Source of the DNA: an uncultured Glaciecola sp.
GTDB lineage: Bacteria > Pseudomonadota > Gammaproteobacteria > Enterobacterales > Alteromonadaceae
Direction of reading: 5' to 3'
Assembly: GCA_947496235.1 (NCBI GenBank)
Contig: CANMCE010000014.1
Coordinates: 36,157-100,156, forward strand
Length of the DNA stretch: 64,000 nt
Below the pieces are notes generated by a model. The model had not been told where the DNA came from. It made no database searches and saw only the letters and a program-made list of their open reading frames with translations. Each line of letters begins with the position of its first letter. Positions within the stretch are counted from its first letter, which is position 1. This document shows, piece by piece, positions 27,082 to 36,912 of the stretch. Made by a program: the position numbers and the translations under genes.

Positions 27082-28731
27082 ATGGGTACTTCAATGAAAA
27101 AGACATTCAGTTTCGCAAAATCATTCGGTCGAAAACGCCACAACGGCATACCTAAGGTACATTCACTTGATGCGCCTATGCTACATCAAGACCATGGCCG
27201 TCCCATGACCCGCAGAGAATTTATTTCCCAAGGTTTTTGTGCTGGCGCCGGCGCTGTGGTGGGAGGTTCATTATTAAGTCTTTTTGCTAATCCTGGCAAA
27301 GCATATGCCCAGTTATCTCCTGACTTGGAAGCTTTAAAAGCAGGCTGCGGCATTGCGTCACAAGGTGCAGGAAAAATTCCTTTTATTGTGTTTGATCTAG
27401 CCGGTGGCGCAAATATCGCTGGTTCTAACGTGTTAGTTGGCGGACGCGGCGGTCAACTGGATTTCTTAAGTACCCAAGGCTATTCACGTCAAGGTTTGCC
27501 GGGTGATATGGTACCTTCTATTGCCAACCCAAATACTGGCCTGTCGGATTTTGTAAATAATGAACTGGGTTTATCGTTTCATAGTGACAGTGCGTTTCTG
27601 CGCGGCATTCTGGACAAGGTGTCGGTAACTAACAGAGCAAATATTAACGGTGCCGTCATTCCAGCAAGATCTGAAAACGATACGGGTAATAATCCACATA
27701 ACCCTATGTATGGAGTGAATAAAGTAGGCGCTGATGGCTCTTTGCTTACGTTAATAGGTTCAAGGAATACAGATTCTGGCGCGAATTCTATGGCGCCCCT
27801 TAGTATGATAAATGAAAGTAAACGCCCCACTAAGGTAGATCGTCCTTCTGATGTGACTGGATTAGTGGATACTGGAGACTTAGTTGGTCTATTAAGTCAG
27901 GAAGATTCGGTTGCTGTTATGGAATCCATTCAACGTATTAGTGACATGAAACTTGGCCGAGTTAACACAGGCATTTCATCTGACGATGTGGTTAAAGATT
28001 TGGTGCGATGTGGGTATGTGAAAAGTGCTGATATAACGGATCGGTTTGGCGATCCTAGCTCACTCAACCCAGAGTTAGATCCATTAATAGTTGGCGAAGG
28101 TGGTATTTTCAGCCAACAAGAATTTGACAGCGACGGTGAGTTTCGAAAAGCAGCCTCTGTTATGAAACTGGTCGTTAATGGATATGCCGGAGCCGGCACC
28201 ATTACCATGGGGGGCTATGATTACCATACTGGCAACCGCTCTAGCGGCGAAGTCAGAGATTTACGTGCTGGACGTTGCATGGGCGCTTGTTTAGAATACG
28301 CAGCTCGAATTGGAACGCCGCTGATGATGTATGTATACTCTGATGGGTCAGTATTCAGTAATGGAATGATTGATGAGTCTGTAGACGGCAGAGGCAAAGG
28401 CGTGTGGACTGGCGATAACTCGTCAACATCAGCGTCATTCTTTTTAGTTTATAATCCAGGTGGTGCACCACAACTTATTGGAGCTAATGAAGTGCAACAA
28501 GCTCAACACCAACAACTTGGTTATATGCGCAGAGACGGTTCTGTAGAAACTGCTGCAACCCCAGCCGCCAACAACGTCAATTTATTGGTAGAAACCGTTG
28601 TATTGAATTATCTCGCTCTGCACGGTGAACAAAATCGATTTGCGGAATATTTTCCGCGTCATGGATTAGGAAATGCAACGCTTATGGACTCTTTGACCGC
28701 GTTTCAACCTATAGTTAATGGCACCATATAG
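27082..28731 (+). CDS. Tat-exported DUF1501-like protein
   Basis: A 549-aa protein with a twin-arginine signal placed unusually deep: 'MTRREFISQGF' (Arg44-Arg45), then a hydrophobic stretch and 'GKAYAQ' cleavage-like site near residue 76. The mature part contains 'PFIVFDLAGGANIAGSNVLV', 'MGGYDYHTGNRSSGEVRDLR' and 'IGTPLMMYVYSDGSVFSNG', resembling the DUF1501 (alkaline-phosphatase-superfamily-like) proteins that accompany DUF1588/DUF1592 cytochromes in Planctomycetes. Tat export implies folding, perhaps with a metal, before transport. It lies 12 bases after the LamG gene. Substrate unknown. Confidence 0.72.
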   Translation: MGTSMKKTFSFAKSFGRKRHNGIPKVHSLDAPMLHQDHGRPMTRREFISQGFCAGAGAVVGGSLLSLFANPGKAYAQLSPDLEALKAGCGIASQGAGKIPFIVFDLAGGANIAGSNVLVGGRGGQLDFLSTQGYSRQGLPGDMVPSIANPNTGLSDFVNNELGLSFHSDSAFLRGILDKVSVTNRANINGAVIPARSENDTGNNPHNPMYGVNKVGADGSLLTLIGSRNTDSGANSMAPLSMINESKRPTKVDRPSDVTGLVDTGDLVGLLSQEDSVAVMESIQRISDMKLGRVNTGISSDDVVKDLVRCGYVKSADITDRFGDPSSLNPELDPLIVGEGGIFSQQEFDSDGEFRKAASVMKLVVNGYAGAGTITMGGYDYHTGNRSSGEVRDLRAGRCMGACLEYAARIGTPLMMYVYSDGSVFSNGMIDESVDGRGKGVWTGDNSSTSASFFLVYNPGGAPQLIGANEVQQAQHQQLGYMRRDGSVETAATPAANNVNLLVETVVLNYLALHGEQNRFAEYFPRHGLGNATLMDSLTAFQPIVNGTI

Positions 28732-28742
28732 GCTTAAAGACC

Positions 28743-29189
28743 ATGTTTGAAATCGGCTTTTGGGGAGGTAGTCTATTATGTTTAATATCGTTTTATTTAT
28801 TACGACGAAATTTCGACTACCGCCAACTCATCCGAGACAGTTACGAATGGCCGCAGACTAACGGCACAATTCTTAAATCTGACGCGCGTAGAGAAGAAAA
28901 TGGCGTAGGTCGCTGGAAATATTGCATAGATTATTGCTATGACGTGTCTGGTAGTACTTACTATGGCAATAGACTCAGTCTTACTGACCCCGACAATGAA
29001 TGGGACGCACTGAGTTTTGAAAAAGAATTTCCCCCCGGCTCTTCAGTAAAAGTGTATTTTGACCCAGCAAGCCCTTTGCGATCAATTTTAATCCGAGAAA
29101 AAGACCACAAACAGTTTGATATGGGAATTGCTTTGTCTCTGGTTGGGATTGTTGCCGGTTGGGCATTGATTATATATAGTTACCTGTGA
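28743..29189 (+). CDS. DUF3592 membrane protein
   Basis: A 148-aa protein with a membrane helix at each end (about 3-20 and 127-147) enclosing an extracytosolic beta-domain with 'WPQTNGTILKSD' and 'FPPGSSVKVYFDPASPLRSI', the DUF3592 signature. The function of this family is unknown. It starts 11 bases after the Tat protein and could be the last gene of that operon. Confidence 0.75.
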   Translation: MFEIGFWGGSLLCLISFYLLRRNFDYRQLIRDSYEWPQTNGTILKSDARREENGVGRWKYCIDYCYDVSGSTYYGNRLSLTDPDNEWDALSFEKEFPPGSSVKVYFDPASPLRSILIREKDHKQFDMGIALSLVGIVAGWALIIYSYL

Positions 29190-29296
29190 TTAAAAGATAC
29201 TCAAGTATGTATGTAAATACCTGAAATGCCGGCGAATAAAGTAGTTTAAGCCGACATATATTTATTGAACGTTGCGACAATCTGTACCGAGGCTTC

Positions 29297-31651
29297 ATGC
29301 GCAGGCTGTTTTTTTCATTAAAGGGTAGATTGAGCCTATTAGTCCTGCTAATTTTTACAACGCTGTTTATTATTTTCTTTGTCTTTGCTGAGAATTTCAT
29401 AGATCAGGTAGAAAACGAGTTAGGCGCTAAGTTACTCAGCCAAGATCTACTGATTACTCGGGAAAGGACACTCAATTATTTCAACCGTGACCAGAAATTA
29501 ATCGAATTCGGGCTGGCTGCTGACGACTATAAAAAATGGATGAAAAATCCAGATGATGAACTAGCAAAAGACGCCGCAATAAAAAACATTAAAATTATTT
29601 GTGACCTTGTGAACTGTTACGGTTGGTTCATGTTTTCCAATCAAAGTTTAAATGGCTACGATTGGAATCGTAAATATAACGAAATCCAAACCGATCAAAT
29701 TATCCTTTCTAGAGACTCTTGGTATACCGAAATTTTATCGTCTGGCAAGCAAGTCTATATTATGTCGAGCATACACCCCAAAACTCAGGAAAAAGGCGTT
29801 TTCTTTGATTATATAGTGCGCGAACAAGACAAGGTCATCGGATTAATGGGGACTTATATCTACATCGATAACATTGTCACAACAATCTTACAGCGAGATT
29901 CATCCAGTGTTACTAACCTGTTTGTGGATGAAGCGAGAGTGGTGCGGTCTCTACATGAAGACAATCCGCAAAACGAACTGCAGAATACGTTAGTTGATCA
30001 GGTCAATAACCAGAACTGGGAAAACTTACTGCCCGCAACTAGTATTGCCCAAATCAATGAATTTATTGGAACTAATGCTGCCGCAAGCGATGCCATGTAT
30101 TACACCGATATCACCATTGAAGGTAAAACCTATTTATTAGGCGCTCTGCATGTTAAAGAGGTTGATTGGATAGCAATAAGTTTGTTTCCACAGTCTTTGA
30201 TACAACAGAAATTTGATAATGTTTATCTATTTGCCGTCGCTGTGCTGATTCTGCTGTTTTCGTTACTCTTGACGATTTTTGTTATTCACCGGGAAGTTTT
30301 CGACCCCGTGAGCAAACTGAATCAGTATGTGGATGCCATTCACATGGGCGATTTTCATAAGACTATCGGTAATCTAGGTACTGATGTCATGCAGAATTTG
30401 GGTAATCGCATCAGCCATATGGCAGCTCACATTGCCGAACAAGTGGAGCAATTACAAGAAGCCAACAATGCTTTAATTCAGGCAACTGAACGAGCCAATA
30501 AAGCAAACAATGCCAAGTCCTTGTTCTTAAGTAACATGAGCCACGAAATGCGCACTCCGTTAAATGCTGTATTAGGCTTTGTGCAATTCGCGAAAGAAGC
30601 AAAAAGTCCACAGGAATTAGAGCGTTATTTAAGAAAAATTGACAATGCTTCCGGGCATCTATTGAATATTATCAATGACTTATTGGATTTAAACAAAATC
30701 GAGTCGGGTGAGTTAGAGCTTGACCACGTAAATTTCAATTTGAATAAAGTATTGCGTAAGGTCATGAACATCTGTCAGTTGAAGATTCAAGAAAAGCAAT
30801 TAACCGTTGCCTTTTTTGTTGACCCATCGACGCCGGTTCATCTTTTGGGCGACTCTTTGCGACTTGAACAGATTCTGATCAACTTAATCAATAATGCGTC
30901 CAAATACACCGAAAAAGGATCTATTCATTTAGTTATTTCAGGTAAAAAATTAGACAGAAAATATGCCTCTTTATCGTTTTCAGTGATTGATACTGGTATA
31001 GGCATGACGCCGCAGCAACTCAGCCGTATTTTTAAACCCTTTAATCAGGCTGATGCTTCAATCACCAGACGCTTTGGTGGCAGTGGATTGGGCTTGACCA
31101 TCAGTAAGCAACTCGCCCAAGCCATGGGAGGTGACATCACTGTATTGAGCAAAATAGGCGAAGGGTCAACCTTCACATGCCGAGTTATTTTAGAATATTT
31201 AGAAGTTGCTCCAGAAAAAATCCAGCAAACACTTCCTGAATCCATACCCGAGTCAGAACTTAAAACCTTGGCTGGCAAAAAACTGCTATTGGTTGAAGAC
31301 AATGATATTAACCAAGAGATTGCCAAAGGAATTTTAGCGCCTCTTAAACTGCAAATAGATGTAGCGGTGAATGGTAAACAAGCGGTAGAAATGTGTGAAA
31401 ACAACGCATATGACGTTGTCTTGATGGATATTCAAATGCCCGAAATGGATGGTTTAGAAGCAACTAAACTTATCTTAAAACGTGCGCCAGAGACTAAGGT
31501 TATAGGTTTGTCAGCCCATAGCACCAAAGAAGATGAAATCTTTTCAATGAAAATTGGCATGCAGGCTTATTTAACCAAACCCATTGATAAGCAAAAACTC
31601 TTTACTGCAATTTACCACTCGATTTACTCAGAAACCTCGACGCAAATTTAA
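29297..31651 (+). CDS. hybrid sensor histidine kinase with response-regulator domain
   Basis: A 784-aa inner-membrane protein. TM1 is at about 12-34, followed by a Cache-like periplasmic sensor domain (about 40-305) and TM2 (about 312-333). A HAMP-like linker and coiled coil come next, then HisKA with 'FLSNMSHEMRTPLNAVLGF' (phospho-acceptor His416) and HATPase with 'INNASKYTEKGSIHLVISG' and 'GGSGLGLTISKQLAQAMGG'. The C-terminal receiver domain has 'LLVEDNDINQEIAKG' and the acceptor Asp711 in 'VLMDIQMPEMDG'. No Hpt domain or output regulator lies nearby, so the signal must pass to a partner elsewhere. The ligand is not deducible. Confidence 0.92.
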   Translation: MRRLFFSLKGRLSLLVLLIFTTLFIIFFVFAENFIDQVENELGAKLLSQDLLITRERTLNYFNRDQKLIEFGLAADDYKKWMKNPDDELAKDAAIKNIKIICDLVNCYGWFMFSNQSLNGYDWNRKYNEIQTDQIILSRDSWYTEILSSGKQVYIMSSIHPKTQEKGVFFDYIVREQDKVIGLMGTYIYIDNIVTTILQRDSSSVTNLFVDEARVVRSLHEDNPQNELQNTLVDQVNNQNWENLLPATSIAQINEFIGTNAAASDAMYYTDITIEGKTYLLGALHVKEVDWIAISLFPQSLIQQKFDNVYLFAVAVLILLFSLLLTIFVIHREVFDPVSKLNQYVDAIHMGDFHKTIGNLGTDVMQNLGNRISHMAAHIAEQVEQLQEANNALIQATERANKANNAKSLFLSNMSHEMRTPLNAVLGFVQFAKEAKSPQELERYLRKIDNASGHLLNIINDLLDLNKIESGELELDHVNFNLNKVLRKVMNICQLKIQEKQLTVAFFVDPSTPVHLLGDSLRLEQILINLINNASKYTEKGSIHLVISGKKLDRKYASLSFSVIDTGIGMTPQQLSRIFKPFNQADASITRRFGGSGLGLTISKQLAQAMGGDITVLSKIGEGSTFTCRVILEYLEVAPEKIQQTLPESIPESELKTLAGKKLLLVEDNDINQEIAKGILAPLKLQIDVAVNGKQAVEMCENNAYDVVLMDIQMPEMDGLEATKLILKRAPETKVIGLSAHSTKEDEIFSMKIGMQAYLTKPIDKQKLFTAIYHSIYSETSTQI

Positions 31652-31785
31652 TATCGCCAGCTATACTTATATTTCTGATAAAAAATAGGTAGTGATTCAT
31701 TTAAAAATGAGTAGTCAGCACCTTTTCTTGCAAACTAACCTGAACTATCTTTGTTGTCCTAAGCTTAAATAAAAAAGGATTTGTT

Positions 31786-32826
31786 ATGAAGTTCAGATAT
31801 CGCTTAAATTCAACATCTAAGCTCTTTTTATTGGCCGCATTCTCCATTGGCTGTTTATTTTCTCCTGTCTCCTATGCGCTACCTATTAGTGTATTAAGCG
31901 GTGGTAATTTCGAATTTAATATGCAAATCGAAGGCGGAAATCAATTACCCATTGGGCTTGAATCCATAACTGACTCAATACTATTCAACAATAGTGCAGC
32001 AGCCTCACTTGCTGCTCCAGATGCGCTAGATTCGGACAATCAAACCGATATTATAGCCGGTAGTGGTCCTGACAACCCCTCAATATTTAGTGAAGAGGCA
32101 CTAAGTGTAAGGAATTTGGGCACTGAAGGCGCATACGCTAGTAATATATGGAATGGCTATGGCATTCGGGCACAAGAAGTTTTGCCTGATGGTACAAATG
32201 ATTTCGTGGAACGTGGTATTTGGGGCAGCAGTACTTCGCAAATCGGCTTAACTACGCAGGAATTCAATTCTCAAGCAGACTCATACTTAGTTAATAGCCG
32301 CACATTGCAACTATCAAATAGTTCTGCCTTTGCAATCACATTCGACCTTTTAGGTAGCTTTAGTGCTGATGTGTATGCTTATGCAAATGGTGACAATGGT
32401 TTTGCCCAAAGCAGCGTGCTTTTAGACATGTTTTTTGAAACCCAAGGTAATTTAGATATTGTGTATACAGAGCTTGAAGCCTATACACCGGCTACTAGCG
32501 CTTCATCACCTTTAGCTTCATCAATAGCGTCTAGAACCGTAGATCCTGCCGGCTCTGGTCATATATCCTTTGAAGCCTTGTCGATTGCTGAGGGTGACAC
32601 TGTATCTGGGCCGAATGAGTCAACAGCCAGTGGTAACTTTGCATTTGCACTCGCAATCACCTTACAACCTGGACAAGAAATGCTGATGTCGAGTGGAGTA
32701 ACCTTTGATAATTTTGTTACCTTTGAAGCAAACCCTAGTGAAGTAAATGCGCCATCATCGATTGGATTTCTGCTGATGACTACATTCATTGGTTGGACGT
32801 TACGAAAAAATGTTGTAAAGAGTTGA
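31786..32826 (+). CDS. exported protein with degenerate PEP-CTERM-like tail
   Basis: A 346-aa protein with a signal peptide (about 13-31), a beta-rich middle, and a C-terminal tripartite tail: 'VNAPSSIGFLLMTTFIGWTL' then a basic end 'RKNVVKS'. The motif-helix-basic order is that of PEP-CTERM exosortase substrates, although the PEP motif is degenerate. 'aaaaaagga' precedes the ATG. If it is processed, the cell must encode an exosortase outside this window. Confidence 0.65.
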   Translation: MKFRYRLNSTSKLFLLAAFSIGCLFSPVSYALPISVLSGGNFEFNMQIEGGNQLPIGLESITDSILFNNSAAASLAAPDALDSDNQTDIIAGSGPDNPSIFSEEALSVRNLGTEGAYASNIWNGYGIRAQEVLPDGTNDFVERGIWGSSTSQIGLTTQEFNSQADSYLVNSRTLQLSNSSAFAITFDLLGSFSADVYAYANGDNGFAQSSVLLDMFFETQGNLDIVYTELEAYTPATSASSPLASSIASRTVDPAGSGHISFEALSIAEGDTVSGPNESTASGNFAFALAITLQPGQEMLMSSGVTFDNFVTFEANPSEVNAPSSIGFLLMTTFIGWTLRKNVVKS

Positions 32827-32834
32827 AATAACAA

Positions 32835-32873
32835 GACACTCAAGTACCTAGACGTTAGGTTTACGAGAGTGTC
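32835..32873. terminator. hairpin between convergent genes
   Basis: GACACTC and GAGTGTC form a perfect 7-bp outer stem with an inner ACCTA/TAGGT stem. It sits in the 63-base gap between two convergent genes. The position suits a bidirectional terminator, but a T-run is absent. Confidence 0.45.
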
Positions 32874-32889
32874 TGAGATCCTGAATTTC

Positions 32890-33453
32890 TTAAGCTGCGA
32901 TAATGTGCGACAAACTCGCAAAAGATGGTTGAGTTTGAATATCTAAAGGGATCTTTAATATTCGGGCAATGTCGCTAACACTGATAACACCACGAATTTC
33001 ATGGGCTTGTTTATCAATCACTAAACAATGCATAGCACCATTTTCTTCCAGTGTATTGATCACGTCTGACACTGAAGCAACTTTCAGTTCTTGATAATCA
33101 AAGGCCTGCAACAAGGCTTTGGGTTGCATCATGTCGACTACCAATAATTCTGAGCGCGGCGTTCCAAGTTGCACTACACGTTGAAGAATCTTTTGTTCAG
33201 TGATGTCTGCTAGTGTCACTATGCCGATAAACTGTTCGGTTTTGTCCAAAACAAGTTTCATTTTGACATGAGATTGGCGCATCAATTTTTCTAATTCTAT
33301 GGCTTTCACGTTGCCATCAATCACAAGCGGTTGATGTTCATGGAAGTCGGTAAAAATGCTCAACGCTGACGAATTTAATTGAATATGCTCATAAATGTCA
33401 GGATGCGCTAATGTATCAATTGATTCGGTTTTACAAAGGGATAAATTATGCAT
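32890..33453 (-). CDS. tandem CBS-domain protein
   Basis: A 187-aa cytosolic protein with two CBS motifs: 'QPLVIDGNVKAIELEKLMRQ' to 'FIGIVTLADITEQKILQ', and 'ELKVASVSDVINTLEENGAM' to 'IRGVISVSDIARILKI'. CBS pairs bind adenosyl nucleotides and serve as energy sensors. 'gaggg' precedes the start. It stands alone, so its partner is unknown. Confidence 0.85.
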   Translation of the reverse strand: MHNLSLCKTESIDTLAHPDIYEHIQLNSSALSIFTDFHEHQPLVIDGNVKAIELEKLMRQSHVKMKLVLDKTEQFIGIVTLADITEQKILQRVVQLGTPRSELLVVDMMQPKALLQAFDYQELKVASVSDVINTLEENGAMHCLVIDKQAHEIRGVISVSDIARILKIPLDIQTQPSFASLSHIIAA

Positions 33454-33528
33454 GGGAATGCCCTCAAATAGTTAACAGTGGTAAGCCAAAACAACTTCTT
33501 GCAGTGTTAAGGCGATGGATTTAATTAA

Positions 33529-33831
33529 CTATTTTTGTGGTGGGGCTCTTATGCTTTTGTGGGTACCGGCAGTGTGGGAATATGCTAGATAATAATTTGA
33601 AAATAATCGGGCTAGTCCAGCATCGATAATTCTAACACTGTAGCTGGTATTAAGGTCAGCATTATCTAGATCGTCTTCATGCACATTGTCGTTGTCTGAA
33701 CAGGTATCGACAATAACATCTTGCAGGTCGGCAACTGGGACATGGATACCATTTTCGGTCGCTAATACATTACCCGCAGTGGTTGTGAAAACCATTGCAT
33801 AGAGTATTGTTATTAGTCTTAACCAATTCAT
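33529..33831 (-). CDS. small exported protein, unknown
   Basis: A 100-aa ORF with a signal peptide (about 1-25, ending 'GNVLATE'), then an acidic stretch 'DTCSDNDNVHEDDLDNADLN' and a C-terminal segment 'ARLFSNYYLAYSHTAGTHKS'. No ribosome-binding site stands out and no family was recognised. It may be real because the signal peptide is good and no other gene covers the region. Confidence 0.45.
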   Translation of the reverse strand: MNWLRLITILYAMVFTTTAGNVLATENGIHVPVADLQDVIVDTCSDNDNVHEDDLDNADLNTSYSVRIIDAGLARLFSNYYLAYSHTAGTHKSIRAPPQK

Positions 33832-33962
33832 ATTAGAGGTTATCCATATTCACACTTAAACATTAGAGTTAAACGTTTTTGCGAAAGTTCAAAACCACCG
33901 CTAAAAAACGTCTAACTCTCTTATACGCCAATTTCGGCAAAAAGCCCATCAGCATTTTCTGA

Positions 33963-34535
33963 TTACTTTGTTTGCGCTTCCGCGGTAAGTTTCAAAGTAA
34001 TGTCGTCACCCACATAGGGTACGTATTTATCGATACCGAACTCAGAACGTTTGATAACTACTTCAGCGTCAAAACCGACCGCTTGTTTTTTAGTCATTGG
34101 GTGTTCACCCATGCCGTTTAACGTAACATCCATAGTCACAGATTTAGTCACACCTTTGATGGTTAAGTCGCCAGTAACATCAAACTCTTTGTCACCTGTT
34201 GGAGTTACCTTGGTGCTAACAAAGGTTGCTTTGGGAAAGTCTTCAGCGTTGAAATATTCGCTACCTAAAAACTCTTCTGTTAGTTTTTCTACAAAGGTAT
34301 CCACGGTATCAATGCTGACCGAGATATCCACTGAACTTTCCGCCGGTTTTGCGGGATCAAAAATGATGGTGCCCTCAGCGCCAGCAAATACGGCACTCGG
34401 GGTAGAAAAACCAAAATGGCTCCATGACGCCACAACAAATGTGTGCGTAGGATCTACTTGGTAAGTAGTTGGAGCAGCTACCGCTGAAACGCTAAATAAG
34501 GCACCGATTAATAAACTGGTAATACGCTTTTTCAT
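33963..34535 (-). CDS. yceI: YceI-family periplasmic lipid-binding protein
   Basis: A 190-aa protein with a signal peptide (about 1-20, ending 'VSAVAA') and the YceI lipocalin-like fold: 'TYQVDPTHTFVVASWSHFGF' at the mature N-terminus, 'FVEKLTEEFLGSEYFNAEDF', 'GDLTIKGVTKSVTMDVTL' and 'RSEFGIDKYVPYVGDDITLK'. YceI proteins bind isoprenoid chains such as polyprenyl pyrophosphate or quinone precursors. Length is normal for the family. Single gene. Confidence 0.92.
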   Translation of the reverse strand: MKKRITSLLIGALFSVSAVAAPTTYQVDPTHTFVVASWSHFGFSTPSAVFAGAEGTIIFDPAKPAESSVDISVSIDTVDTFVEKLTEEFLGSEYFNAEDFPKATFVSTKVTPTGDKEFDVTGDLTIKGVTKSVTMDVTLNGMGEHPMTKKQAVGFDAEVVIKRSEFGIDKYVPYVGDDITLKLTAEAQTK

Positions 34536-34774
34536 GACAGAATCCTTTTGAGTATAAAATGAACAAATATTGAACTAACAGTATTGTTACGTAAAAAAAT
34601 TAGAAAGGCTCTATCAATAAATTCAATATTTTTTTCTAATTTATCGAAAGGTGAATTATGCGCCTTAGTTGCAGATTGACCTTGCATTGGCTTTTAGTCG
34701 GCCGTTACTTCCTAAATTTCTGATATTGCGCTACATTGGTCAGACAAGTTCCAAGCTCAAGGTAACCAGTCAAT

Positions 34775-36397
34775 ATGTACAGTCGCCAAGATTTTACCCG
34801 AAATATAAGCGGTGATTTATTTGGCGGAATTACAGCTGCCATAGTCGCTCTGCCATTAGCGTTAGCGTTTGGGATATCCTCTGGTGCTGGTCCTATCGCC
34901 GGTTTATACGGTGCGATTATTGTTGGGCTTTTTGCCTCCATTTTTGGCGGGACTCCGTCTCAAATTTCTGGTCCAACAGGACCCATGACTGTGGTCATGA
35001 CGGCTATTATTGCGCAAACCCTTGCTACATATCCTCAAGCGGGTTTAACGCTTGCTTTCACTACTGTTTTGCTGGGTGGTCTTCTGCAGGCGTTGTTTGG
35101 CTTGTTACGCTTAGGAAAATATATTGTCACTGTGCCCTATCCCGTGATATCAGGATTTATGAGCGGTGTAGGCGTGATTATCATTATACTAGAACTCGGG
35201 CCAATGCTAGGATTTTCGCCAGGTGCAGGCGTACTGAATTCGTTAGAAAACTTACCACTTCAAATTAAAAATTTAAATGCGCCTGCGTTGTATTTGGGAT
35301 TGATTTCCCTGCTGATTGTGTTTCTTTGGCGCGGTAAAGCCAATCGATTACTGCCTGCTCCTTTATTAGCGCTATTACTCACCACAATGTGCGCACTTTG
35401 GTTAGACCCGTCAGCCATTGCTCCTCGCATCGGTATTATTCCGTCGGCTTTACCCGAACTCTATGTGCCAAAGATTGAATTTGAGATGTTGCAGTTTATG
35501 CTGATGAACGCCTTGATGCTTGCTGTCCTCGGATCTATTGATTCATTGCTGACATCTTTAGTTGCCGATAACGCAACTGGCACTCAACACAATTCTGATA
35601 AGGAACTTATAGGCCAAGGCATTGGCAATGCGTTTGCAGGTTTGTTTGCTGGTTTACCTGGCGCTGGCGCTACTATGCGAACTATGGTGAACATTAGAGC
35701 CGGCGGTACCGGACCATTATCAGGCGTTGTTCATTCACTAATTTTGGCCATAGTCATAGCTGGTGCTGGCTTCTTATTCGAGAACATTCCTTTAGCTGCA
35801 TTAGCTGGTATTTTGCTAAAAGTGGGCATCGATATTATCGATTGGCCATTTGTGAAACGCTTGCATCAATTACCTAAGTTTCCTGTATTTTTAATGTTGT
35901 TAGTGTTTGGTTTGACAGTCTTGGTTGATTTAATCACTGCTGTTTTCGTCGGAGTCTTTATCAAAAACATCGTGATTCTGAATCAACTGTCTGACATTGA
36001 GTTAGGCAGAATTATATTTGCGGATACTACACAGGGATTAGACCGTTTACGTAAAAAAGAACAAAAATTACTACAACAGCAACAAGATTCCACGGTACTT
36101 ATTCGAATTACCGGCCCTGTAAGTTACGCCGTGGGTAGAGGACTGAAACAACAGTTTGAACCCTTTAAAACCCATCAGGTTGTGTTAATTGATGTACAAG
36201 ATGCTTCCTTGTTGGGAATCTCCACCGGCATTGTTATAGAAGGTTTAATTCGCTACGCCCTAGAAAATGATGCTCAAGTAAAACTCATAGGTGTTGAAGG
36301 ACAAACAGGCGCTGAGTTAAAAAGGCTGGGCATAGTGACTTTAGTCGGGGAAGAAAATTGCTATAGTTCGCTTAGTAACGCATTAGAAATAAACTAA
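34775..36397 (+). CDS. SulP-family inorganic anion transporter with STAS domain
   Basis: A 540-aa protein with about 10-12 transmembrane helices; 'GDLFGGITAAIVALPLALAF' and 'GPTGPMTVVMTAII' are SulP signatures. It ends in a cytosolic STAS domain (about 430-540: 'VVLIDVQDASLLGISTGIVI'). SulP proteins carry sulfate, bicarbonate or related anions. Its last 270 bases are repeated at 45885-46165. Between the copies lies a polysaccharide island, so this gene marks the island border. Confidence 0.9.
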   Translation: MYSRQDFTRNISGDLFGGITAAIVALPLALAFGISSGAGPIAGLYGAIIVGLFASIFGGTPSQISGPTGPMTVVMTAIIAQTLATYPQAGLTLAFTTVLLGGLLQALFGLLRLGKYIVTVPYPVISGFMSGVGVIIIILELGPMLGFSPGAGVLNSLENLPLQIKNLNAPALYLGLISLLIVFLWRGKANRLLPAPLLALLLTTMCALWLDPSAIAPRIGIIPSALPELYVPKIEFEMLQFMLMNALMLAVLGSIDSLLTSLVADNATGTQHNSDKELIGQGIGNAFAGLFAGLPGAGATMRTMVNIRAGGTGPLSGVVHSLILAIVIAGAGFLFENIPLAALAGILLKVGIDIIDWPFVKRLHQLPKFPVFLMLLVFGLTVLVDLITAVFVGVFIKNIVILNQLSDIELGRIIFADTTQGLDRLRKKEQKLLQQQQDSTVLIRITGPVSYAVGRGLKQQFEPFKTHQVVLIDVQDASLLGISTGIVIEGLIRYALENDAQVKLIGVEGQTGAELKRLGIVTLVGEENCYSSLSNALEIN

Positions 36398-36912
36398 CCT
36401 AGATCGTAAGTCAACTGGGCGACTGTCGAGCACTACTTTTTTAAAAAACAATGGAACACAAATCAAGTACTGCAGAGACTTGCAGCGTCACTAGCATATG
36501 CATCCTTATTTATTGAAATGTGGCAAAGAGAAAACTTAGTGCAAATAGCGCCTTTGATATGTGCATTCCCCTTATTGACAATGTAACCATTGAATACATA
36601 AGACCTATATATAATTGTAACCGGTTTTTCGTATTACTCACTTTTTATATTTAAAAACAAGTGATATTGGGCTACGAACAAATGAATAATGCTAGCTTTT
36701 GTATAGCGTTCTAGTATAACCTTACGACCAAAACGAAAACTAACTTTACAATAAGTAAAAAGTAATTTATTAGACGCCTTTTTTTGGTGGTTAAAACACA
36801 AGGATGGTGTCAAAATTTCAATTTTGAAAGGACGGGAAAACCGAACCCCTAACTCTAATGAATGTCCCCATTTTTTGTTTTGCTGATACAACTAAATTTT
36901 TAATGGCACCAT
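36398..36912. other. gene-poor left margin of the polysaccharide island
   Basis: About 515 AT-rich bases between sulP and the first island gene. An 85-codon minus-strand ORF (36634-36891) is open but has no ribosome-binding site, signal peptide or recognisable family. I see no transposase, tRNA or clear repeat. Confidence 0.4.

Noticed and set aside
36634..36891. 85-codon minus-strand ORF at the left edge of the island
   Set aside because: No ribosome-binding site, no signal or domain, low-complexity AT-rich sequence; likely chance.
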